Assembly (NCBI GenBank): GCA_021414305.1
Contig: JAIOOS010000014.1
Span: forward strand, 1 to 64,000
Reading direction: 5' to 3'
Source: Burkholderiales bacterium
GTDB taxonomy: Bacteria > Pseudomonadota > Gammaproteobacteria > Burkholderiales > Burkholderiaceae_C
DNA length: 64,000 nt
Both the position numbers and the translations under genes were made by a program. Within the stretch, counting starts at the first letter, position 1; every line of letters starts with the position of its first letter. The notes under the pieces are model-generated. The model was not told the DNA's origin. It made no database searches and worked only from the letters and a program-made list of their open reading frames with translations. This document shows positions 27,047 through 36,435 of this stretch, piece by piece.

Positions 27047-29542
27047 TCAGACCTTGACGATCTTGACGGCGCACTTCTTGAAGTCCGTCTGGAAGGAGAT
27101 CGGGTCGGTGGCGTCGAGCGTGACCTTGTTGATGAGCTGGCTCGCATCGAACCAGGGCACGAACACGAGGCCGCGCGGCGGCTTGTTGCGGCCCCGCGTC
27201 TCGACACGGGTACGCATGCTGCCGCGCCGCGAGCTGACCTCAACCTCGATGCCTCTGCGCAGGCCGAGCGCCGTGGCATCGTCGGGGTGCATGTAGCAGA
27301 CGGCGTGAGGCACCGCCTTGTGCAGCTCGGGCACGCGCCGCGTCATCGACCCCGAATGCCAGTGCTCGAGCACCCGGCCCGTCGACAGCCAGAACGGGTA
27401 GGCCTCGTCGGGCATCTCCGGCGGCGGCTCGTAGGGCAGGGCGAAGATCAGGGCCTTGCCGTCCGGGTAACCGTAGAACTGGTAGCCGGTGCCGGCCTTG
27501 ACGTACGGATCGGCCCCCTCCCGGTAGCGCCACAGGGTTTCCTTGCCGTTCACCACCGGCCAGCGCAGGCCGCGGACCTGGTGATATGTGTCGAACGGCG
27601 CGAGGTCGTGACCGTGACCGCGGCCGAAGCTCGCGTACTCCTCGAACAGGCCCTTCTGCACGTAGAAGCCGCAGCTCTTCGCCTCGGCGTTCTCGTAGCC
27701 GGCTTCCATCTGCGACAGCGGGAACTTGTCGACCTCGCCGTTGCGGAACAGCACCTCGTACAGCGTCTTGCCGCGGTATTCGGGCTTCTTCGCCAGCAGC
27801 TCGGCGGGCCAGACCTCTTCGGTCTTGAACCGCTTCGAGAACTCCATCAGCTGCCACAGGTCGGAGCGCGCCTCGCCCGGTGCGCTCACCAGCTGGTGCC
27901 AGAAGTGGGTGCGGCGCTCGGCGTTGCCATAGGCCCCTTCCTTCTCGACCCACATCGCTGCCGGAAGGATGAGGTCGGCGCTGATGGCGGTGACGGTGGG
28001 ATAGACGTCGGAGACGACGATGAAGTTGTCGGGGTTGCGATAGCCCGGGTAGCCCTCCTGCGTCAGGTTCGCTGCCGCCTGCATGTTGTTGTTCACCATC
28101 ACCCAGTAGGCATTGAGCTTGCCGTCCTTGAGCATCCGGTTCTGCAGCACGGCGTGATAGCCGGGCGTGCCGGGGATAGTGCCCTCCGGCAGCTTCCAGA
28201 TGCGCTCGGCGGTCGCGCGGTGCTTCGGATTGGTCACCACCATGTCGGCGGGAAGGCGGTGCGCGAAGGTGCCGACCTCGCGCGCCGTGCCGCAGGCCGA
28301 GGGCTGGCCGGTCAGCGAGAACGGGCTGTTGCCGGGGGTCGAGATCTTGCCGGTGAGCAGGTGGATGTTGTAGACCATGTTGTTGCACCAGACGCCGCGC
28401 GTGTGCTGGTTGAACCCCATGGTCCAGAACGACATGACTTTGACCTTCGGGTCGGCGTAGAGCTCCGCCAGGGCCTCCAGTCGGTTCTTCGGCACGCCGC
28501 TGAGCTTGGCCGTGTAGTCGAGGTCGTAGGTGGAGACGAACTTCGCGAAGTCGTCGAAGGTGATCGGCTTCGAGCCGCCCGCGTCGCCGGCGTTCTTGGC
28601 AGCCTTCTGCAGCGGATGCTCGGGCCTGAGGCCGTAGCCGATGTCGGCATTTCCCAGGCGGAACGAGGTGTGCCTGTCGACGAACTCGCGGTTGACGCGG
28701 TTCGTCTTGATGATGTAGTTGGCGATGTAGTTGAGGATCGCCAGGTCGGACTGCGGCGTGAAGGTGAGCTCGATGTCGGCCAGCTCGTAGGAGCGGTGCT
28801 CGAAGGTCGAGAGCACCGCGACCTTGACGTTCTTCCCGCTCAGCCGCCGGTCGGTGACCCGAGTCCAGAGGATGGGATGCATCTCGGCCATGTTCGAGCC
28901 CCACAGCACGAAGGCATCGGCCGCCTCGATGTCGTCGTAGCAGCCCATCGGCTCGTCGGCACCGAACGTGCGCATGAAACCGACGGCCGCCGACGCCATG
29001 CAATGGCGGGCGTTGGGATCGAGGTTGTTGGAACGGAACCCGGCCTTCATCAGCTTGAGCCCGGCGTAGCCTTCCCAGACGGTCCACTGCCCCGAGCCGA
29101 ACATGCCCACCGCCGTCGGGCCCTTTTCCTTCAGCACCCGCTTGAACTGCTCGGCCATGACGTCGAAGGCCTTGTCCCAGGAGACGGACTGGAACTCCCC
29201 GTCTTTGGCGTATTGCCCGTTCTTCATGCGCAGCAGGGGCGTCGTCAGCCGATCCTCGCCATACATGATCTTGGACAGGAAGTAGCCCTTGACGCAGTTC
29301 AGACCCTTGTTGACCTCGGCCTCGGGATCGCCCTGCGTCGCGACCACGCGGTTGTCCTTCACGGCCACCGTCACGCCACAGCCGGTGCCGCAAAACCGGC
29401 ACGGCGCCTTGGACCATTTCACCTTGGCGGCGTCGGGGTCGGCCGCGGCTGCCTGCGACAGGGCAGGAAGGGGAATTCCGGCCACGGCGCCGGCGGTCGC
29501 GGCCGCAGTGGCGCGAATGAAATCCCGTCTGTCAACCGGCAT
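27047..29542 (-). CDS. napA: Periplasmic nitrate reductase catalytic subunit NapA
   Basis: 831 residues. A Tat signal RRDFIRA stands at the N-terminus. The [4Fe-4S] site has the NapA spacing Cx2Cx3Cx27C in residues about 48-83. The Mo-coordinating Cys is in [10 protein letters not shown]. It reduces nitrate to nitrite in the periplasm with a bis-MGD cofactor. The start lies inside napD, overlapping it by 11 bases, so chaperone and client are coupled. Operon order is napE-D-A-B-C. Confidence 0.96.
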   Translation of the reverse strand: MPVDRRDFIRATAAATAGAVAGIPLPALSQAAAADPDAAKVKWSKAPCRFCGTGCGVTVAVKDNRVVATQGDPEAEVNKGLNCVKGYFLSKIMYGEDRLTTPLLRMKNGQYAKDGEFQSVSWDKAFDVMAEQFKRVLKEKGPTAVGMFGSGQWTVWEGYAGLKLMKAGFRSNNLDPNARHCMASAAVGFMRTFGADEPMGCYDDIEAADAFVLWGSNMAEMHPILWTRVTDRRLSGKNVKVAVLSTFEHRSYELADIELTFTPQSDLAILNYIANYIIKTNRVNREFVDRHTSFRLGNADIGYGLRPEHPLQKAAKNAGDAGGSKPITFDDFAKFVSTYDLDYTAKLSGVPKNRLEALAELYADPKVKVMSFWTMGFNQHTRGVWCNNMVYNIHLLTGKISTPGNSPFSLTGQPSACGTAREVGTFAHRLPADMVVTNPKHRATAERIWKLPEGTIPGTPGYHAVLQNRMLKDGKLNAYWVMVNNNMQAAANLTQEGYPGYRNPDNFIVVSDVYPTVTAISADLILPAAMWVEKEGAYGNAERRTHFWHQLVSAPGEARSDLWQLMEFSKRFKTEEVWPAELLAKKPEYRGKTLYEVLFRNGEVDKFPLSQMEAGYENAEAKSCGFYVQKGLFEEYASFGRGHGHDLAPFDTYHQVRGLRWPVVNGKETLWRYREGADPYVKAGTGYQFYGYPDGKALIFALPYEPPPEMPDEAYPFWLSTGRVLEHWHSGSMTRRVPELHKAVPHAVCYMHPDDATALGLRRGIEVEVSSRRGSMRTRVETRGRNKPPRGLVFVPWFDASQLINKVTLDATDPISFQTDFKKCAVKIVKV

Positions 29543-29810
29543 CGCAGACCTCCGCAGTCGTTGCCTCGGGACCGTCGGCGTACTGGTAGACCAGTGCGGC
29601 GGAGAGCACGCCGTCGGTGCGCTGGATCTCGCTCACCCGGGCCAGCATTTCGTCGGCGCTGTTCGCGTCGAGCGTGACGACGAGCTTCCCATTCGGCGAG
29701 CTGCCGTGAACCCGTGCGCCGGGCATCGCTGCGATCCGCTCCGAGACCCGCTGCAACCTGCGCGGAGTCGAGTGAACGACGAGGCTCGTGATGTGGACTT
29801 CCTCTGGCAT
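29532..29810 (-). CDS. napD: NapA signal-peptide chaperone NapD
   Basis: 92 residues with the ferredoxin-like NapD pattern: [17 protein letters not shown] at the start, [24 protein letters not shown] in the middle and a final helix. NapD binds the NapA Tat signal and holds back export until cofactor insertion. ATG 29810 is chosen; longer frames run antisense through napE. It overlaps napA. Confidence 0.9.
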   Translation of the reverse strand: MPEEVHITSLVVHSTPRRLQRVSERIAAMPGARVHGSSPNGKLVVTLDANSADEMLARVSEIQRTDGVLSAALVYQYADGPEATTAEVCDAG

Positions 29811-29842
29811 GTGCGGCTTTCGTTGCGCCCCGACGTGCTCGC

Positions 29843-30001
29843 TCAACTGCCCGGCGGGCCGACCACGGTCTGCACCATCCAGACGATGAAGCCCCAGCCG
29901 GCGACGATCACGCCCGCGAGCACCGGCGCCATGACCACCGCGAGAAACAGGAAGCTGCGCAGCTCCTGGGCTTTGGTGAATTTCTCGTCCGACGCTTCCA
30001 T
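29843..30001 (-). CDS. napE: NapE small membrane protein
   Basis: 52 residues translated directly from the minus strand: a short acidic start (MEASDEKFTKAQELRSFL) and one hydrophobic segment from FLAVVMAPVLAG to FIVWMVQTVVGPPGS. KxQELRSFLFLAVVxAPVL is characteristic of NapE, a single-pass protein of unknown function found in nap operons. It is the first gene of the operon, 32 bases before napD. Confidence 0.9.
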   Translation of the reverse strand: MEASDEKFTKAQELRSFLFLAVVMAPVLAGVIVAGWGFIVWMVQTVVGPPGS

Positions 30002-30144
30002 TCGTGCTCCAGGTCGCGCAACCCTTGGCCGGTCGATTCAACGATGCGTGGCTCGCTGGCCCGTTGGCCGCCGGATCGAGCATCACGCCCGGGCGTCCTC
30101 CCTGCCATGTCCGTGCAGTTTGAGCATCGGTTGGGCTTCGGTCA

Positions 30145-30160
30145 ATATCCCTTAAGGGCA
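30145..30160. promoter_or_regulatory. Candidate NarP/NarL-like 7-2-7 site upstream of napE
   Basis: A perfect 10-base palindrome (30149-30158) sits in an arrangement that partly fits the TACYYMT-NN-AKRRGTA inverted heptamers of NarL/NarP, with mismatches in the outer positions of both halves. It lies about 150 bases upstream of the napE start, in the 248-base spacer 30002-30249, which has no gene. No good FNR box was found there. Confidence 0.25.
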
Positions 30161-30249
30161 AGAGAGCGAAGCTGCGACTCGCCCTCCCCCGTCGGCGACG
30201 TCAATTGCACTTTCGAGTCAGTGTCCGCAGTGGAACGCCGCGAAGCTCG

Positions 30250-31110
30250 TCAGCGGATGCCGGCGCGCATGAACGACTGGACGAACTGCCGCTGGAACAG
30301 CAGGAAGCCGACCAGCAAGGGCGCCGAGGTCATGAGGGTCGCCGCGGTGATGATCGACCAGTCGACGCCCTGGTCGGTGGAGGAGAACACCTGCAGGCCG
30401 ACGGTGAGCGGGCGGGTTTCGACCGAGTTGGTGATGATCAGCGGCCAGAGGAAGTTGTTCCAGTGGTAGCTCACCGACACCAGCGTGTACGCCAGGTACA
30501 CCGGCCGGGCGAGGGGCACGTAGACCTTGAGCAGCACCTGCAGCGCGCTCGCGCCTTCCACGCGCGCTGCGTCGTCGAGCTCCCGGGGCACCGTCTTGAA
30601 GGTCTGGCGCAGGAGGAAGATGCCGAATGCCGAGGCGAAGTACGGCAGGCCGATGGCAAGGATGGTGTCGCGCAGGCCGAGCGCGTTCATGGTCGCGTAG
30701 TTCTCGACGATCAGCACATCGGGCATGACCATGAGCTGCAGCAGGATCAGCGCGAACACGAGGTTGCGTCCCGGGAACTCGAAGCGGGCCAGCGCGTAGG
30801 CGGCGAGGGTGCCCAGCACGAGCTGGGCCGCCAGCACCATCGCCACCAGCATCGTCGTGTTGAGGAAGTAGCGGGCGAACGGCGCCGCGTTCCAGGCGTT
30901 GACGAAGTTCTGCAGCGTCAGCGGCGCGCCGAGCTCGAAGCGGGTGGAGAACGCCGACGGGTGGAACGCCGTCCAGACCGCGTAGGCGAGCGGCAGGATC
31001 CAGAGCAGGCCGAGCAGCCAGGCGCCCGCCGTCTCGAGCGCGCGCGACGCGGGCGCGACGTGAAACGCGGGCGGCGGCGGCGGGGTCGAGGTGCTCATGC
31101 GCTCACTCAC
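30250..31110 (-). CDS. Carbohydrate ABC transporter permease (MalG/UgpE type)
   Basis: 286 residues with six membrane segments and the EAA loop EGASALQVLLKVYVPLARP that docks the ATPase. The ending LLFQRQFVQSFMRAGIR is typical of UgpE-type permeases. Last gene of a four-gene importer on the minus strand; its start overlaps the stop of the partner permease. The final 215 bases are the intact member of a direct repeat pair with 24079-24292. Confidence 0.92.
   Translation of the reverse strand: MSERMSTSTPPPPPAFHVAPASRALETAGAWLLGLLWILPLAYAVWTAFHPSAFSTRFELGAPLTLQNFVNAWNAAPFARYFLNTTMLVAMVLAAQLVLGTLAAYALARFEFPGRNLVFALILLQLMVMPDVLIVENYATMNALGLRDTILAIGLPYFASAFGIFLLRQTFKTVPRELDDAARVEGASALQVLLKVYVPLARPVYLAYTLVSVSYHWNNFLWPLIITNSVETRPLTVGLQVFSSTDQGVDWSIITAATLMTSAPLLVGFLLFQRQFVQSFMRAGIR
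30252..30466. repeat. Intact copy of the 215-base direct repeat
   Basis: Matches 24079-24292 in the same orientation with 5 substitutions and one single-base gap counted by eye. It corresponds to the 3' end of the permease gene. The two copies bracket a block of about 6 kb that contains ppk2, the 105-residue orphan and the nap operon. Confidence 0.9.
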
Positions 31111-31982
31111 CGGTAGTGCGTGCGCCGCTCGAGGAAGCCGAACTGGAACACCGCCACGAGGCCGAGCCCGATCAGCACGACCACGGTCAGGGCGGCGGCG
31201 TAGCCCGAGTCCCAGAAGCTGAAGCCGACCTGGTAGATGTAGTAGAGCAGCAGCGTGCTCGCGTTGTCGGGCCCGCCGCGGGTCATGACGAAGATGTGGT
31301 CGACCATGCGCACCGAGTTGATCAGGGCGTTGATCAGGACGAAGAGGGTCGTCGGCATCAGCAGCGGAAACAGCACCCGGCGGAAGTACTGGCCCCTCGA
31401 CGCGCCCTCGAGCGCAGCGGCCTCGGCGAGCGAAGGCGAGATGCCTTGCAGCGCCGCCAGGTAGAAGATCATGAAGAAGCCCGCCTCCTTCCAGACCGCG
31501 ACCACGATCATGGCGCCGAGCACCGTGTGCTTGTCGCCGAGCCAGTTGTGGCTGGGCAGGCCGAGCGCCTGCGTGATCTGCTCGAGCAGGCCGTACTGCG
31601 GCGTGTAGAAGAAGAGCCAGATGTTGGCCACCGCGATCATCGGCAGCACCGTCGGCGTGAAGTAGGCCAGGCGCAGGAAGCCGCGGCCGGAGATGCGGCT
31701 GTTGACCCAGAGCGCCATCGAGATCGCCAGCGCGATCGAGAGCGGAATCGTGCCGGCGGCGAAGATCACGTTGTTCCAGAGGGCCTGCCAGAACACCTCG
31801 TCCTCGACCATGCCGCGGTAGTTGTCGAGGCCGACGAAGCGCGACGGCCGCGCCTTCTTCGGCGTCGACATCACGCTGTGCCAGAGCGTCGCCAGCGCCG
31901 GCCAGTGCGTGAACGCCGCGAGCAGCGCCAGCGCCGGCAGCAGGAGCAGCCAGGCGGTGACGCGCTCGGTGAGGCGCAGCAC
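31107..31982 (-). CDS. Carbohydrate ABC transporter permease (MalF/UgpA type)
   Basis: 291 residues, six membrane segments. The EAA loop reads EAAALEGASRGQYFRRVLFPLLMP, and the VRMVDHIFVMTRGGPDNAS segment is the periplasmic signature of UgpA-like permeases. It pairs with the permease that follows (4-base overlap). Confidence 0.92.
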   Translation of the reverse strand: MLRLTERVTAWLLLLPALALLAAFTHWPALATLWHSVMSTPKKARPSRFVGLDNYRGMVEDEVFWQALWNNVIFAAGTIPLSIALAISMALWVNSRISGRGFLRLAYFTPTVLPMIAVANIWLFFYTPQYGLLEQITQALGLPSHNWLGDKHTVLGAMIVVAVWKEAGFFMIFYLAALQGISPSLAEAAALEGASRGQYFRRVLFPLLMPTTLFVLINALINSVRMVDHIFVMTRGGPDNASTLLLYYIYQVGFSFWDSGYAAALTVVVLIGLGLVAVFQFGFLERRTHYR

Positions 31983-32020
31983 GCGCTGTCTTCGAGGGCG
32001 AGGTCAGCGCGCGCCGGGGA

Positions 32021-33310
32021 CTACTTCTTGAAGTCCTTCAGCAGCCGGGTCGCCTCGCGCTGCGAGTCGCGCATCGCATCGGCCGGCGTCTTCGAGCCGG
32101 TGAGCGCCGCCTGCAGGCCGTTGTTCAGCGCGGTGGTGACGCGCTGGTTGTCGTGCGTCGAAAGCTCGGCCACCGAGTACTGGAGCTGGTCGCGCGCCAC
32201 CAGCGCCTGCGGCACGTCCTGCGCGTACTTCTTCATCTCGGCGGTGTCCCAGGCGGCCGGCGTGACGGCGACGTAGCCGGTGGCGATGCTCCACGCTGCC
32301 GCGCGCTGCGGCGCCGTGGCCCACTTGGCGAACTTCAGCGCCGCCGCCTGCTCGGCCGGGGTGGTCTTGGCGAAGATGTAGAAGTTGCCGCCGCCGGTCG
32401 GGCTGCCCGGGTGCTTCTTCGCCGGCAGCATCGCCACGCCGAAGGGAAAGCCGGCGTTGGCGCGGATGTTGGTGAGGTTGCCGGTGGTGGTCCAGATCAT
32501 CGCCGCCTTCTTCTCGAAGAAGTCCTTCGGCGTCGTGCCCCACTCGATCACTCCGCCGGGCATCACCTTGTGCTTGGCCGAGAGGTCCACCCAGTACTGC
32601 AGCGCCTCGATCACGCCGGGCTTGTCGAAGTAGGTCTCGGTGCCCGCCTCGTTCATCAGGATCGCGTCGTTCGGCGTCGTCAGGCCCTGGAACAGCCAGT
32701 ACGGAAAGCCCGAGGACGGGATCTTCACGCCCCACTGCGTGACGTTGCCGCTGGCATCGGTCTTGGTCAGCTTCTTCGCGAACTCGACCATCTGGTCCCA
32801 GCTCGCCGGGCCCTTCTCCGGGTCGAGGCCGGCCTCCTTGAACGCCTCCTTGTTCCAGTAGAGAACGATGGTCGAGCGCTGGAACGGAATGCCCCAGGTC
32901 TTGCCGCCGGTGCGGCTGTTCATCATGAAGCTCTTGTAGAAGCCGTCGAGCCACTTCCTGTCGTCGGCCGACTTGGCGATGTCGTCGATCGGCACGATCG
33001 CGTCCTCGTCGATCAGCGAGAACATGTCGGTCGAGAGCAGCACCGCGAGCTGCGGCGGCTTGCCGCTCTTGGTGGCGGTGAGCACCTTGACGATGCTCTC
33101 CTGGTAGGTGCCCGAGTAGACCGGGTTGACCTTGATGTCCGGGTTCTCCTTGCCGAAGTCGGCGGCCATCTGGTCGATCGTCTTGGTGACGGGGCCGCCC
33201 ACGGCGACGGGATAGTAGAAGTTCACCTCGGTGACCTTCTGCGCCGCGGCGGGCAGGGCCAGCGCGAGCGCAGCGGCGGCGAGGGCGAGCGAAAACGGTT
33301 GTCTTTTCAT
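32021..33310 (-). CDS. Extracellular solute-binding protein (UgpB-like)
   Basis: 429 residues with a signal peptide (1-23, ending AAAQ). The mature part has the family-1 binding-protein layout; IKVNPVYSGTYQESIVKVLTA and PYWLFQGL resemble glycerol-3-phosphate binding proteins. The ligand is a sugar or glycerol phosphate, undecided here. It lies between the ATPase and the permeases. Confidence 0.9.
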   Translation of the reverse strand: MKRQPFSLALAAAALALALPAAAQKVTEVNFYYPVAVGGPVTKTIDQMAADFGKENPDIKVNPVYSGTYQESIVKVLTATKSGKPPQLAVLLSTDMFSLIDEDAIVPIDDIAKSADDRKWLDGFYKSFMMNSRTGGKTWGIPFQRSTIVLYWNKEAFKEAGLDPEKGPASWDQMVEFAKKLTKTDASGNVTQWGVKIPSSGFPYWLFQGLTTPNDAILMNEAGTETYFDKPGVIEALQYWVDLSAKHKVMPGGVIEWGTTPKDFFEKKAAMIWTTTGNLTNIRANAGFPFGVAMLPAKKHPGSPTGGGNFYIFAKTTPAEQAAALKFAKWATAPQRAAAWSIATGYVAVTPAAWDTAEMKKYAQDVPQALVARDQLQYSVAELSTHDNQRVTTALNNGLQAALTGSKTPADAMRDSQREATRLLKDFKK

Positions 33311-33335
33311 GGCGGGTCTCCTCTGGGAATCGAAT

Positions 33336-34367
33336 TCAGGCGGGAAGGGGAACGGCGACGTCTGCGGTCTGGCGCAAGCCGGTGGCGACGTCGAACAGGT
33401 GGCTGTCGTGCGCGGCCCAGCCCAGGCGCACCGGCGTGCCCTCGGCGAGCTCGTGGCGACCCGGCAGGCGCGCCGCCAGGGTCTCGGCGAGTGTGCCGGC
33501 GGTCGATGTCGTGCACGTGACCACGGTGTCGGCGCCGAGGTATTCGGCGCTCAGCACCGTGCCGGCGACGCCGCCGCTTTCGACCAGGCGCACGTGCTCC
33601 GGCCGCACGCCGAGCTTCAGCCCGGGCTGGCCGGGCGCGGCGACGATGTTCATCGGCGGCGTGCCGATGAAGCGCGCCGCGAACACCGAAGCGGGCCGGG
33701 CATAGAGCTCGGCGGGCGCCGCGTCCTGCTCGATCCGGCCGGCGTTGAGCAGCACCACCTGGTCGGCCATGCTCATCGCCTCGGTCTGGTCGTGGGTGAC
33801 GTAGACCATGGTGATGCCGAGCTTCTGCTGCAGGGTGCGGATCTCGCGCCGCATCTCCTGGCGGAGCTGCGCGTCGAGGTTCGAGAGCGGCTCGTCCATC
33901 AGGCAGACCTTGGTCTCGGCGATGATCGCCCGGCCGAGCGCCACCCGCTGCTGCTGGCCGCCCGAGAGCTGCGAGGGCTTGCGCTCGAGCAGCGCGCTCA
34001 GGCCCAGGAGGTCGGCGACGCGCGCCAGCCGCTTGCCGTGCTCGGCCGCGGGTTCCTTCCTCACCTTGATGCCGAACAGGATGTTCTCGGCCACGCTCAG
34101 GTGCGGGAACAGGGCGTACGACTGGAACACCATCGAGATCCGCCGCTCCGCCGGCGCCAGCGTGGTGACGTCGCGGCCGTCGATCAGGATCCGGCCTTCC
34201 GACGGCGTGTCGAGCCCCGCGATCATGCGCAGCGTGGTCGACTTGCCGCAGCCCGAGGGGCCGAGCAGGACGACGAGCTTGCCCGAGGGCGTGGCGAAGG
34301 AGATGCGGTCGACGGCCCTGGCGGCACCGTAGTGCTTGCTGACCGATTCGAGCTGCAGGGCGCTCAT
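33336..34367 (-). CDS. Sugar/glycerol-phosphate ABC importer ATPase (UgpC/MalK type)
   Basis: 343 residues. Walker A GPSGCGKST, Q-loop in VFQSYALFPH, signature LSGGQQQR, Walker B VCLMDEP and switch His in VTHD are all intact, followed by a C-terminal OB/TOBE regulatory region (about 240-343, with LGVRPEHVRLV). It energises the importer and heads the operon. The 87-base spacer to LysR carries no gene. Confidence 0.94.
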   Translation of the reverse strand: MSALQLESVSKHYGAARAVDRISFATPSGKLVVLLGPSGCGKSTTLRMIAGLDTPSEGRILIDGRDVTTLAPAERRISMVFQSYALFPHLSVAENILFGIKVRKEPAAEHGKRLARVADLLGLSALLERKPSQLSGGQQQRVALGRAIIAETKVCLMDEPLSNLDAQLRQEMRREIRTLQQKLGITMVYVTHDQTEAMSMADQVVLLNAGRIEQDAAPAELYARPASVFAARFIGTPPMNIVAAPGQPGLKLGVRPEHVRLVESGGVAGTVLSAEYLGADTVVTCTTSTAGTLAETLAARLPGRHELAEGTPVRLGWAAHDSHLFDVATGLRQTADVAVPLPA

Positions 34368-34454
34368 GGATGCGCCAGCGACGAATGCATCGGCGTAGTT
34401 TCAACGCCGCCTCCCGCTGCGTGCAGCCGGGAGAACCCCAGAGCCGCCGCGTCC

Positions 34455-35378
34455 CTAGCGGCCGTCCACCAGGCGCGCGAAGTCCGCCGATCGGAAGCGG
34501 TCGACGACGAAGTCGACGAACACCCGGGTCTTCGCCGGCAGCAGGGTCCTGCTCGGGTAGTAGAGCGAGAGCGGCCCGGCGTCGGCGTACCAGCCCGGCA
34601 GCAGGCGGACGAGCTCGCCCGACCCGATCGGCGCGAAGGCGAACGGCATCGGCAGCAGCGCGACGCCAAGCCCGAGCCGCGCCGCCTGCGCGATCGCCTC
34701 CGGGTCGCTGAAGATCAGCCGGGGCCGGCACTGCACGGCTCGCTCGGCGACGCGCCGCGTGCGCAGCGCCCAGGGCCGCACGCGTCCGGTCGGCGACGAG
34801 CGCCGCATGATGCCGTCGAACGCGGCGAGGTCCTCGGGCGTGCGCGGCGGCGGCCGACCGGCCATGTAGGCGGGCGACGCGACGGCGACGATGTGCACCG
34901 GCGCCAGCTCGCGCGCCACGACGCCGGAGGCCAGGGCGAAGCCGCCGCCGATGGCGGCGTCGAATCCCTCGCCGACGAGGTCGACCTGCCGGTTGTCGAA
35001 GTGCCAGTCGGGCAGGATGCGCGGAAAGCGGGCCAGGAAGTCGCCGAGCAGCGGCACGAGGAACTGCCGGCCGAAGGCGTGTCCCATGCTGACCTTCAGC
35101 GTGCCGGCGGGCTCGTCGTCGACCTGGCGCGCCCCGGACACGGCCGCCTGCAGCGAGGCCAGCGGGCCGTCGACCTGGCGCAGGAAGCGTTCGCCGCCCT
35201 CGGTCAGGGCGAGGCGGCGGGTGCTGCGCTGGAACAGGCGCACGCCGAGGTCCGCCTCGAGCCGCGCCACGTTCTTGCTGACGCCGGCCGGCGTGAGGCC
35301 GAGAACGCGGGCGGCGGCGGAGAAGCTGCCGTGCTCCGCGGTCTGCACGAACGAGACCAGATGCTGCACCTGCGCCAT
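34455..35378 (-). CDS. LysR-family transcriptional regulator
   Basis: 307 residues. The winged helix-turn-helix is at about 1-60 (FSAAARVLGLTPAGVSKNVARLEADLGVRLFQRSTRRLALTEGG) and the effector domain at about 90-300. It is divergent from an epoxide-hydrolase-like gene with a 124-base shared promoter region (35379-35502), the usual arrangement for a LysR protein and its target. Effector unknown. Confidence 0.92.
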   Translation of the reverse strand: MAQVQHLVSFVQTAEHGSFSAAARVLGLTPAGVSKNVARLEADLGVRLFQRSTRRLALTEGGERFLRQVDGPLASLQAAVSGARQVDDEPAGTLKVSMGHAFGRQFLVPLLGDFLARFPRILPDWHFDNRQVDLVGEGFDAAIGGGFALASGVVARELAPVHIVAVASPAYMAGRPPPRTPEDLAAFDGIMRRSSPTGRVRPWALRTRRVAERAVQCRPRLIFSDPEAIAQAARLGLGVALLPMPFAFAPIGSGELVRLLPGWYADAGPLSLYYPSRTLLPAKTRVFVDFVVDRFRSADFARLVDGR

Positions 35379-35502
35379 GGCCGATCTTAAACCGCTGGTT
35401 GAAGCTGATTGCACCCATGACAGGCTGGCTGGCGAGGCCGGACTTGCGCACACTGCCGGTTGCGCGCCTCGTCCCGAGGCGCCGACTCGACGGAAAGACT
35501 TC

Positions 35503-36426
35503 ATGCGCGCGCTCCTCCATGCCCTCTTCGCAACGCTGCTGGGGCTGGCCCTGCCCTCGGTTTCCTCGGCGCAGGCCTTCGTCTTCAAGGGATTCGCGGT
35601 GCGCGACATCGCCACCAACGGCGCGACGATCCATGTCCGCAGCGGCGGCTCGGGTCCGGCGGTGGTGCTGCTGCACGGCTACGGCGAGACCGGCGACATG
35701 TGGGTGCCGCTCGCCGCCGACCTGGCGCGCGACCACACCGTGATCGTTCCCGACCTGCGCGGCCTCGGCCGCTCGTCCAAGCCGGCGGGCGGCTTCGACA
35801 AGAAGACCCAGGCCGAGGACGTCGAGGGCGTCCTCGCCGCGCTCGGCGTGCGCCAGGCCGACGTGGTGGCCCACGACATCGGCAACATGGTGGCGTTCCA
35901 GTTCGCCGCGCAGCATCCGGAGCGGGTGCTGCGCCTGGTGCTGATCGATGCGCCGGTGCCCGGGGTCGGACCGTGGGAAGAGATCCTGAAGAACCCCCTG
36001 CTCTGGCACTTCCGCTTCGGCGGGCCCGACATGGAGCGCCTCGTCGCCGGGCGCGAGCGGATCTACCTCGACCGCTTCTGGAACGAGTTCTCGGCGTCGC
36101 CCGCTCGCTTCAGCGAAGCGGCGCGCGCCCACTACGCCCGGCTGTACGCCCTGCCCGGGGCGATGCACTCGGGGTTCGCGCAGTTCGCCGCCTTCGACCA
36201 GGACGCGATCGACAACCGCGCGTTCCTGGCCGCGCGCGGCAAGCTGAAGCTGCCGATCCTGGCCCTGGGCGGCGAGAAGTCGTTCGGCTTGATGATGGCG
36301 ACAGTGATGCGATCCGGCGGCGAGAACGTGACCGAAGGCATCGTCCCCGACTCGGGGCACTGGATCATGGAAGAGAACCCGGGCGCGACGATCAAGCTGG
36401 TGCGCGACTTCCTCGCCGCGAAGTAG
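35503..36426 (+). CDS. Secreted alpha/beta hydrolase with Asp nucleophile (epoxide-hydrolase-like)
   Basis: 307 residues with a signal peptide (about 1-23, SVSSAQA). HGYGETGDMW is the oxyanion motif. The nucleophile elbow reads AHDIGN with Asp125 in place of Ser, as in epoxide hydrolases and haloalkane dehalogenases; the His is in PDSGHWIMEE. Export to the periplasm is unusual for these enzymes. ATG 35503 is preferred for the complete signal peptide. Probably controlled by the divergent LysR protein. Confidence 0.87.
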   Translation: MRALLHALFATLLGLALPSVSSAQAFVFKGFAVRDIATNGATIHVRSGGSGPAVVLLHGYGETGDMWVPLAADLARDHTVIVPDLRGLGRSSKPAGGFDKKTQAEDVEGVLAALGVRQADVVAHDIGNMVAFQFAAQHPERVLRLVLIDAPVPGVGPWEEILKNPLLWHFRFGGPDMERLVAGRERIYLDRFWNEFSASPARFSEAARAHYARLYALPGAMHSGFAQFAAFDQDAIDNRAFLAARGKLKLPILALGGEKSFGLMMATVMRSGGENVTEGIVPDSGHWIMEENPGATIKLVRDFLAAK

Positions 36427-36435
36427 CGTGGCGCC

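Noticed and set aside
24079-30466. A classical integrative element
   Set aside because: No integrase, transposase, relaxase or tRNA attachment site is visible inside or at the borders; only the duplicated permease end is present.
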